Notes under the pieces: generated by a model
Told to the model about the DNA's origin: nothing
Database searches by the model: none
Seen by the model: the letters and a program-made list of their open reading frames with translations, nothing else
In this document: one piece after another, positions 47,398 to 54,699 of the stretch
Layout of the letters: each line of letters opens with the position of its first letter
Position numbering within the stretch: the first letter of the stretch is position 1
Made by a program: the position numbers and the translations under genes
Assembly: GCA_003116975.1 (NCBI GenBank)
Contig: BGKB01000201.1
Span: forward strand, 88,687 to 143,385
Direction: 5' to 3'
Length of the DNA: 54,699 bases
From: Aurantiochytrium sp. KH105
Lineage: Eukaryota; Sar; Bigyra; Thraustochytrida; Thraustochytriidae

Positions 47398-49685
47398 TTA
47401 GTCGCACATGAGAAGAGCCCGACGTTTGGCAAGGCGAGACTCCTTGGAATCGTTCGCGTCACCATCCCTCTTGGAGCGCGACTTGCGCCGGTCATGTTTG
47501 GCTGACGTGTCCCGGGAGACACCTGGCGATGCGGAAGAAAGATTTGGATTGGCCGTTGGCTTGAACAGATGCGGGGCGCATTCCATGAGCCAGGCTTGGT
47601 CGACAGCAGCAACCATTTTCAGGTATTTCTTGGACGTGAGGACGAGCTCATTGTAGACGACCCATTCCGGCATAGGATCGCGGCGCGCAAGAGAGGAAGA
47701 CGGGTGGATTCGTGCCTCGATACCTTCTGCGAACGTGCGATAACGAGTGCCGGGAACACTTCCATCGGGTGGCAGACGCTGCGCGATGCGCAGCGGGAAT
47801 CCGGACACAAGGCAGCGCAAGAGCTTTTCAGATGCGTCCTCGGTCATGTCGTCGGTCTTTTCTTGCTTGGTGGGCGGCGAAGGCGAGTCTTTTCGTGCCG
47901 AGTCTTTGTCAAGCATGGCCACGAGCTGATCTCGCACACGTTTGGCTTTGATGAGGGTTCCAAATTTGAGAAAGGACGCCTTGCACCAATCCTTGCTTGT
48001 CTTGGCTTCGCGGAATCCATTAAAGACGTTGAGCAATGTGAGGTGGTCCGCCTCGAAGGAAGCAAAACGTGCGTGCGCCTCGATGGCATCTCGGCGAGCG
48101 CTTCTTGGCGTGTAAAAGGGACTCTCGACGCTGCACATGGCAGCCACGCTGAGAGCATGGTCCAAACATTCGAAGCGCGAGGCATCGAGAAGAAACTTGG
48201 CGTGCATCGGCTCCAAGGGCAGCGAAGCCATCCGGCGGCCAAGGTCTGTGAGGTGGGGCAGCTGAGCCTTTTTCAGCGCAGCAGCCTCGGCGTCAGCAGA
48301 GACACTGCCGGCGGTGGTCGCGGTGGCGGCGACGGCAGCGGCTGCCTCGTGTCGTGAGGGAATGCGGACGGCACCCAATGCCACAAGATTAAAGAGAGCC
48401 TGCGTGAGCGCAGCCCGCGGTGGTGCGTCGACAAAGTCGAATTGCTGAAGATCTGTGACGCCGAGGACAAGAAGCTGAAGAACAACTTGCGAGAGCTCGA
48501 CCCGCTTGATCTCTGGAACGGTGCGAGGGCGGAGTTTAAAAAAGGCAGACTCGGGGTAGAGACGAAAACATTTGCCCGGCCCCTCACGGCCCGCGCGGCC
48601 CGTCCGCTGCCAGGCCTGCTCCTGCGAGGTGGGCACGACCTGCAAGAGCTCGAGACCTGACGTCGCAGAGTATGCCTTTGCCTTGACCATGCCCGTGTCA
48701 ATAACAATGCGCACGCCAGGAATTGTAATGGATGTTTCCGCAATGTTGGTCGCCAAGACAACCTTGCGCGTGCCCTCGGGGGCAGGTTCAAAGACACGCA
48801 TTTGCTCATGAGCAGGAAGCGCCGCAAAAATGGGACACACGAGAAGTTTGGCGGTCTCGGCAGGAAGACGCCGAGCGCGCTCCTCGAGGAGCTCAGCACA
48901 AGCCTCAATTTCCTCTTGGCCCGTGAGGAAAATGAGAATGTCGCCCGGAAGGTCTTCCTCGAGGTGTGCCTGTATCGCAGCCACCACGGCAGCGTCAAGG
49001 TAGTCCTTTTGGCCGTCTTCAGCGTAGAGAACTTGAACGCCGTACTGGCGGCCTTGAATGTGCACTGCGACGGGGCGATGGAAGGGATCCTCGGGCTCGC
49101 CCTCGTCTGGCTTGAAAAAGTCTAAAAAGTACGCACATCAAGCGTGGCGGACATTACGACCACGCGGAGTGGCATGCGACCTTGACGGCGTGCACGCTGC
49201 GCTCTACGCACAATGCCAAAGAGAATGTCAGTGCCGAGCGAGCGCTCGTGGGCTTCGTCGAGGATGATGACCGAGTACTTGAGAAGTTGAGGATCAAGCA
49301 TGGCCTCGCGCAACAACATGCCGTCCGTGAGGAAGCGAAGACGCGTCTTGCGCGAGGTGCGGTCATCGAAGCGGACGCAATGGCCCACGAGCGTGCCAAG
49401 TTTGCACTTGCGTTCCCAGCACACGCGCTGGGCCAAGCTGATGGCCGCTACCCTTCGGGGCTGGGTCACGGCGACGCGTCCGCCAAAGGTGCGTTGTTCC
49501 ATGAGGAATTGGGGGATCTGCGTCGACTTGCCACTGCCCGTCTCGCCCACCACGACCACCGTGGCGTGCTTGGCGCACATTTCTAGCAGCAAGTCGTACG
49601 CTTGGGCCACGGGGAGCATGGCTCCAGGCCCTGCACGCTTCCTGCTTTCCTTTGCAGCGGGTGGCGCTCCCGAAGAGGACGGCAT
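47398..49685 (-). CDS. DHX33: DHX33-like DEAH-box RNA helicase, one-base frameshift
   Basis: Start ATG at 49685 (MPSSSGAPPAAKESRKR); the frame opens earlier only at TTG. The N-terminal half carries VVVGETGSGKSTQIPQF (motif I), TQPRRVAA (Ia), DEAHERS (motif II) and MSATL (III), and ends at a TAG at 49122-49124. The C-terminal half, in the next frame, resumes at once with DFFKPDEGEPEDPF and then FLTGQEEIE, TNIAETSITIPG and QRTGRAGREGPG, followed by the HA2/OB domains (MASLPLEPMHAKFL, PEWVVYNELVLTSKKYL). One extra A in the A5 run at 49124-49128 restores a single frame of about 760 residues. Either a sequencing error or a mutation. DHX33 acts in ribosome biogenesis in animals. Other DEAH paralogues are less likely, judged by motif spacing. 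Confidence 0.85.
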
Positions 49686-50169
49686 GGTCCACCGCTGCGT
49701 CTGCGCGACGCTCTGTCCTTTTACTCGCGCGTCGTGGTCGTCAATGCGGGCGCTGCCTGTGCGCTCCGCCAAGCAAGGACTCGCTTAGGTTAGGCTGGGG
49801 CGGGTGGTGGTCGCCGGAGACTGAACCATGACTAGTTCTATGATTGTAACTGAAGGAATAGTCACGGAAACTAGTTATGTGTCGGGAGCATACGTTTGCC
49901 TTGCCTTGCCTTGCCTTGCCTTGCCTTGCCTTGCCTTGCCATTGCGTGGTGCACGCACAGGCAGGCAGGCAGCTAGCCTGGGGTCATGTGATGAGGGTTT
50001 GTGAAAAAGCGAAATAAATGAATTTATGGCCTGAAAATGTTGAGAGCGCACGTCAGCAAAAGGCAGCGCTAGAAAGAAAAGCCTCGACTCTGTCTGGCCA
50101 AATCGAGTGATGAGACGCCAGCACGAAATGAAAGAGGTGCAGAAGGCGGGCGTGCGTAAAATCTGTGAG
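49686..50169. other. Helicase 5' region with CCTTG pentamers
   Basis: About eight CCTTG units at 49896-49940 and otherwise unremarkable sequence. It holds the promoter of the helicase and the 3' end of the zinc-finger gene. No other gene seen. Confidence 0.4.
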
Positions 50170-51477
50170 TCATGACTGCATGTGCTTTCTGCAGAGCCCA
50201 TTTTCAAGAGCTAAACCCTTGCAACTCATCATCTCGCACATGAGATCGCGGCCATGGAAATGACAGTAGCCACTCACAACACGGAACTTTGTACAACCCT
50301 CGATCATGCAAGGCTTAAAACCGCCATGGCGTACGCAGCGTTTGTTTTGACATACAGCAGTTGTGCAACCGGGAACGGAGCACCGAGGCCCGCCACCGTG
50401 GGTCTTACAACGCGCGATAGGGCCTGTTGCCGCCATGCTCTTGCACCCAGTAACTGTGCAGCGTCTACCGCCTCCATGACTGCCGCAGCGATCTCCAGCC
50501 CGTCTGGCCGACTTTGTACAACCAGGAACGGGGCAACGGGCTCTTCCGCCATGCAACTTGCGCAAGCCCTTATGTATAACTTTCGACGGGCATTGCGCAG
50601 CGCTGCAGCGGAGCCTTCCGCCATGCCTTGTACATCTATTCTTGGTACCAGCTTTTTGCGTGCAATGGGAGACGATACAGATTTCGAGAATCTCGGGACG
50701 CAGACCTGATGCACTTGCGCTTTGCTTTCTATGTCTGGAGATTGGCACAACTTCGGCCTCTTCGTCCTCGGTGACGTCAAACGTCTTCTCGCCGAGAAAC
50801 GTAGGCGCACATGCCCTTGCCAGAACGCGCCGTCGGGGACTTGAGTCCCATCTGTCGGCGCTCAAAGTGGCCGCAGCATCAGGGGGGTTGCCGTTCCCCG
50901 CAACATCGATTTGCGAGCGAGCCTGGCGCTGGCCCGATGATCTCGAGATCGGCGATGTGGGTCCCGAAGCTTGTTGCACCTCGGATTGGATATCTCGATC
51001 GTTTGATGCAGCAGGTGAATCATCCCGATCCTTTGCCTTGGCATCATCATCACGAGCCTTTGCCTTGGCAACGCGGAGAGTAGGGGGCGCGTTCAACGTC
51101 TCTTTACCAACTTGTTTGCTCGTTGCATTGCGATCACGAGACTTGCGAATATTCCTTGTCAGATTGGACACGACGTCATCGTTGATGTACCCCTTGGCTG
51201 CCATGTATTTAGCAAGCTTGACGAACTTCTTTTGCATCTTGATCCGTTTATGCTCCTTTTTGAGTATCTTGGCCTCCTTGGCGCGGAGGTCATCGGACGT
51301 TTCTTCCCGCAGCCTCTTCTTCCCCTTTGCCTGCTTTTTTGTCTTGGCTTTGGTCCGCTTGTCTCGATCAGCAAGGGCGTCTGTTGTATCAGCGTCACCA
51401 CCAGGCGACACTTTACTATTCTTGTCCTTGACGAGGTGGTGGTCCTCGTTGAGGTTATCTTTGCGCGTACGAGCCAT
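50170..51477 (-). CDS. Tandem C/H zinc-finger protein, WRKY19-like repeats
   Basis: 435 residues from ATG 51477 (MARTRKDNLNEDHH); the frame is open 19 codons further only to TTG. The N-terminal 270 residues are Lys/Arg/Asp-rich and low in complexity, with an apparent helix (KILKKEHKRIKMQKKFVKLA). The C-terminal 165 residues are about seven repeats of a pattern CxxxxC...C..HGG, for example CPVPGCTKSARRAGDRCGSH, then GGGRRCTVTGCKS. This spacing is the hallmark of proteins abundant in oomycetes and other stramenopiles and annotated as WRKY transcription factor 19. Each repeat probably binds one zinc ion. A nuclear role is likely; DNA targets are unknown. Confidence 0.8.
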   Translation of the reverse strand: MARTRKDNLNEDHHLVKDKNSKVSPGGDADTTDALADRDKRTKAKTKKQAKGKKRLREETSDDLRAKEAKILKKEHKRIKMQKKFVKLAKYMAAKGYINDDVVSNLTRNIRKSRDRNATSKQVGKETLNAPPTLRVAKAKARDDDAKAKDRDDSPAASNDRDIQSEVQQASGPTSPISRSSGQRQARSQIDVAGNGNPPDAAATLSADRWDSSPRRRVLARACAPTFLGEKTFDVTEDEEAEVVPISRHRKQSASASGLRPEILEICIVSHCTQKAGTKNRCTRHGGRLRCSAAQCPSKVIHKGLRKLHGGRARCPVPGCTKSARRAGDRCGSHGGGRRCTVTGCKSMAATGPIARCKTHGGGPRCSVPGCTTAVCQNKRCVRHGGFKPCMIEGCTKFRVVSGYCHFHGRDLMCEMMSCKGLALENGLCRKHMQS

Positions 51478-52497
51478 TCTAACGTGAAGAGAGCGATTGT
51501 ACGAGCAAGCAAAATCAGGAATGGGAAAGGACAAAAATTGGCGATCGGTGCTCTCTCTTTGTGGGAATCTTCTTTTGTCTCTTCCCTATCGCTTCGGCCC
51601 GCGATAATGATTTATAGAGATTGTTCGTATCTTGATGTCCTCTCTCTCTTTTCGTCCAGCAAAAGGGCTTCCGGCTAACTTTTCCTTTTGTGGCTTCTCG
51701 ACCTGGTGGCAGCCCCTCGCGACACTCCTGCGCTCGCTACTGCTACTGCTCCTGCGCGCAGTCGTTTCTTGGGGCCGCAGCAGCAGGCTGCGGCAGGAGA
51801 GTCACCGTTGTTCGATGGACGGACCTGGGAACTGCCACGTCGCAGGCCAGCGACGGCGCGCGGGTGCAGCAAGTACGTGGGCAGTCGGATGCGTAGCCGA
51901 GTGAGCGAGCGACCGAGTGAGCGAGCGAGCGCGGACGTAGGCACGAATGTACGTGCGCACGGCCCGAGCAAAAGCTCGTTTAAAAAGGGCTATTTTTATT
52001 TTTGTTTATTTTTGAAAAAAAAATTAACTTTTGGTGGGAAAAAAAAAGAAGAAAAAAAAAAGAGAAAACGAATGCCAGCCATCGAAGCTATCGTTTGGAG
52101 AATGCAGACTCGAAGAAAGAGTTTATACCAACTTCGGAAAGCTCACAAGCTGAACGAGGCGAAGTTCGTGACAGAAAGATTTTCACGGTGCTCCCAAAAA
52201 ATAAAGGCAGCAAGGCCCTACAGCTTGGGAAAAAAATAATGCAAAAAAACATTCAACACCGGGACTTCGCGTGCAGTCCCCTATCACACTACTAACCCGG
52301 CCCTACGTGACTTTTCTGCTCAGTGCGAATGAGATGAGGAGTTGCCCACGTGGTATGATCGAATGTGAGGGTTCTGTGAGGTTTGAATTTATATATACTA
52401 TGCTAGTCCAAATTTGGCCACTTTCCTAAAAAATTATGCGAAGCTGTGCGCCACACGGCGGCGCCGGGCAAGCGCATGAATTCTTATGTAATAGTTG
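51478..52497. other. Gene-poor spacer
   Basis: Includes the zinc-finger gene promoter and an A-rich tract (about 52013-52070). Just beyond it a short forward frame (MQTRRKSLYQLRKAHKLNEA, about 52101) is open for 46 codons, and another frame over the same bases is also protein-like, so neither is annotated. No supported gene. Confidence 0.4.
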
Positions 52498-54424
52498 TCA
52501 GGAAGCGTCTGGCCCCTCGACAAGATGTATGTCGAACAAAAGAAGCAAACTAGTATCCATGTTTAAGGAAAGAGTAAAATTGTCGCCAACAATGTTCGGC
52601 GTAAGAAGCGGACGCAGTCTCTGCTGGACGTTGGCAGGCATGCCTGCGTCTTCAATTTTTTCCGCCATGTAGCGACGAAGACGTTGTGCACGAAGCCAAA
52701 CCCACGCTTGCTGTACAACAGCAAAATCGCTAAAGAATGGGTTTTCTTCGCCAGCAGGCTTTGACGCGCATGCTGCAACGTGCTCATGACAAGCATTTGA
52801 GTCATCGCCTGTGTCCTGCAGACACCATGCGCAAAAGTAGCATGGGCAAGCGGCACATTTGAGAGCGCAGCAGCCGTCAAAGTCAGCAAAGACTGTCGAA
52901 CAACGCGGGCACGTCATGGCGAGGACCTCATTCTGGATGGTACGAATGTGATTCTGCATCCGTCTGGTCCAACTCATGTTCGCGAAGTGCTGCGTCGACG
53001 CGATCACGGAACTGACGCTCTTGTTTGGCTGCGGCGTCTCGCTCAAATTGCGCGCGCACAATGGCGAGTAGAGCTGAAAGATCCCCGTCTGGAACCGCGG
53101 ATGCAATGGCTCGTCCAGAAACAAGGAGTTCACAGTCGGGCGCGACACAGCATACGCTTCCATCCCGTAATACCTTGACGTGCGAGTGAGCCTCAGTGGC
53201 AGCGCGCACCGACCTGCTCAGGCACTCTATACACGCAAAGTGGTCATCAGCGCAAGAAACGCCTCCACTGACTGGATAAACTTCGAGACAAATGGCACAT
53301 GATGCCTCCTTCACCGGCTCAACTTGAAAGGCTTCGTGACGCAAGGCCTCAAGCGCAGTGGGTCGCTGTGTTGGATCAGCAGATTGGAGAGACGAAACGA
53401 GTGCTTGAATTGCGTCAGACACTTCTGAACCGTCAAAGAGCTCCGCGAGCACCACACCTACAGAAAACATGTCCATGGCAGGCTCGACCTTGTCGACATT
53501 TCCGTTGCGGAGTTCTGGCGCCATGTACTTGATAATGGTGGCCTGCATCGGCTGCGTCATGGTCACATTGTGCGTCTGCACGCCGTCAAAGTCGCCCAGC
53601 ACCGGTGACAGACCCTTTGCGAGAAAGACATTTTCTGGCTTGACATTGCAGTGCACGAAGCCTTGCGAATGCAGATCGTGGAGGCCAGAAAGGAGGCCAA
53701 TGGCAATGCGCAGACGAATTGCCATGTCTGCGTGCGAATGATCGCGAATCCACGTAGCGAGGTCGCCACCCGGATAAAACGGCGTCAGAATGCAGCCCTC
53801 GAGTGTATCCTACATGAAGGCGCCCTGAATCTGGACAATGAAGGCCGATTGAGTCTGGGCAAGCGCCGTAACTTGATGGTAAAAGCGACTGCTCCACGCC
53901 TCGCTGGCGAGATGAAAGGCCTTGAGCACGAGATCGCGGCCATCGGGGCCACGCACTTTTTGCACAGACTTGCCAGGCTTGGACGCAAGCTCCTTGAGAG
54001 TGATGAAGTGCTCGCGACGTGTCGTCGTCCGCCAAAAGCCCAGCTTGGACAGCTCCAGCGGTGCTCCGTCGTCGCCCAAACCCAGCCGCTTCAACCACTC
54101 TTGATCTCGGAGCAGCTCAGGGTAGTGCTCCTCTGCATGACGCAACAAGCGAGCTCGCTTCTTGCGCAGCTCGCTGTCGAGTTTGTCAACACTTCCGATT
54201 TAAGCAAGCTCTTGCTCCAGGTCAGCGATTCTCGCTTGAGCTTCCTCGTCACCTCCTCTGGCATCCTCGCGGGCGTCGTCGAGTTCGAAAGCAAGACGCT
54301 TGAGCTTTCTGAAGTGCGTTTTCAGCACTGATTTATTACCCGGGGGCAAACTTGTACGCGATCTTGACAATTGCGGCGTCTTTCGCACGGTCGCGTCTCC
54401 ACGAACTCTCGCCACGCTTGTCAA
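52498..54424 (-). pseudogene. Decayed coiled-coil + pseudokinase + RING/IBR gene
   Basis: Read on the reverse strand, one frame gives a coiled coil (KSVLKTHFRKLKRLAFELDD ... DLEQELA), TAA at 54200-54202, a further coil (DKLDSELRKKRARLLRHAEE), then the N-lobe of a kinase (FWRTTTRREHFITLK ... DGRDLVLKAFHL). TAG at 53810-53812 follows. Still in phase come the C-lobe (ILTPFYPGGDLATWI, FVHCNVKPENVFL, LGDFDG, MAPEL) and a RING-like cluster CAICLEVYPVSGG ... CIECL. Near 52960 a +1 shift leads into an IBR-like cluster CPRCSTVFADFDGC ... FCAWCL. The HRD motif is HCN and DFG is DFD, so the parent was perhaps already a pseudokinase. Two nonsense codons and one frameshift make a pseudogene, unless all are sequence errors. 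Confidence 0.7.
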
Positions 54425-54440
54425 ATAGGGCTGTTTTCCT
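54304..54440 (-). repeat. Right-end copy of the left-end sequence, inverted
   Basis: Inverse of positions 1-158. It overlaps the 5' part of the decayed kinase-RING/IBR gene. Here the sequence also contains a second plausible reading, SSWRRDRAKDAAIVK, which is kept in the left copy. Confidence 0.7.
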
Positions 54441-54500
54441 CTTCCAAGTGTCTACAATAGCTATCCAGCAAGTCGAGCAATTCGGCTTGCAAGTGGCAGC

Positions 54501-54553
54501 CAGTCATTTGCTCTACTATTATCCAGCCAGTCATTTGCTCTACTATTATCCAG
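54501..54553. repeat. 27-bp tandem repeat, two copies
   Basis: CAGTCATTTGCTCTACTATT ATCCAGC occurs at 54501-54527 and again, without the last base, at 54528-54553. It is outside any gene, near the right edge of the window. Beyond it, GCAAGTGCAGAA-like words recur near 54651 and 54671. Confidence 0.85.
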
Positions 54554-54699
54554 TCTTTGCAGCAGTGAGCAGCCGGCCTTACTGTCGATATTGAGCGGGG
54601 CATTGGCACAACACCCAGCTGCAGATTGCAAGTGCTGCTCGACACATTTGCAAGTGCAGAACCGCCCATCGCAAGTGCAGAATCACTCCTTGGACTTGG

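Noticed and set aside
53810..54202. A genetic code in which TAA and TAG are sense codons
   Set aside because: Genes elsewhere in the window end normally at TAA, TAG and TGA, and the same locus also has a frameshift, so decay is the simpler reading.

Overview
The window reads as nuclear DNA of a GC-rich, intron-poor unicellular eukaryote. The best guess is a stramenopile of the labyrinthulomycete (thraustochytrid) type. Most genes are single long ORFs without visible introns. They encode clearly eukaryotic machinery: the spliceosomal helicase Brr2, a DHX33-like DEAH helicase, a HECT ubiquitin ligase, a DDHD phospholipase, a P2X-type ATP-gated channel and the complex I subunit NDUFA6. A diaminopimelate-decarboxylase-type enzyme and a tandem C/H zinc-finger protein of the oomycete/thraustochytrid 'WRKY19-like' kind also fit. 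The lineage call is inference, not proof.

Layout. 1-2.6 kb is a repeat-rich left end: a fragment of a gene that also lies, inverted, at the right end, a 21-bp minisatellite, and a decayed piggyBac-like transposase bracketed by copies of a TACCCGAAATT palindrome. 2.6-14.6 kb is gene-poor and microsatellite-rich. It carries two tandem, diverged copies of a secreted catalase-superfamily protein, the first frameshifted near its C-terminus. 14.6-24.5 kb has a HEAT-like protein, a coiled-coil low-complexity protein and, divergently, a multi-pass membrane HECT E3 ligase. 24.7-29.0 kb is an accessory island: broken coding fragments, a 41-bp direct repeat, an ORF joining a PD-(D/E)XK-like nuclease region to a kinase-like domain (Crinkler-effector-like), and a neighbouring ORF of unknown family.

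29-51.5 kb is a dense housekeeping block: Brr2, P2X, a zinc-ribbon protein, a two-TM micro-protein, DDHD/PH/PX phospholipase, diaminopimelate decarboxylase, NDUFA6, a DHX33-like helicase (single-base frameshift in a homopolymer) and the zinc-finger protein. 52.5-54.4 kb is a decayed kinase-RING/IBR gene with two in-frame stops and one frameshift. Its 5' end is the sequence repeated, inverted, at the left end of the window.

There is no operon logic. Genes are independent, often in divergent pairs (17642-19477/21257-24517, 39034-39684/40272-40463, 44688-45968/46701-47051) that share intergenic regions rich in microsatellites. The features most likely to be new are the nuclease-kinase ORF with its orphan neighbour, the polytopic membrane HECT ligase, the secreted catalase-like pair, and the inverted kinase-RING/IBR copies at the two ends. 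Start codons were placed at the first convincing ATG. Several longer frames begin only at TTG or GTG and were trimmed.
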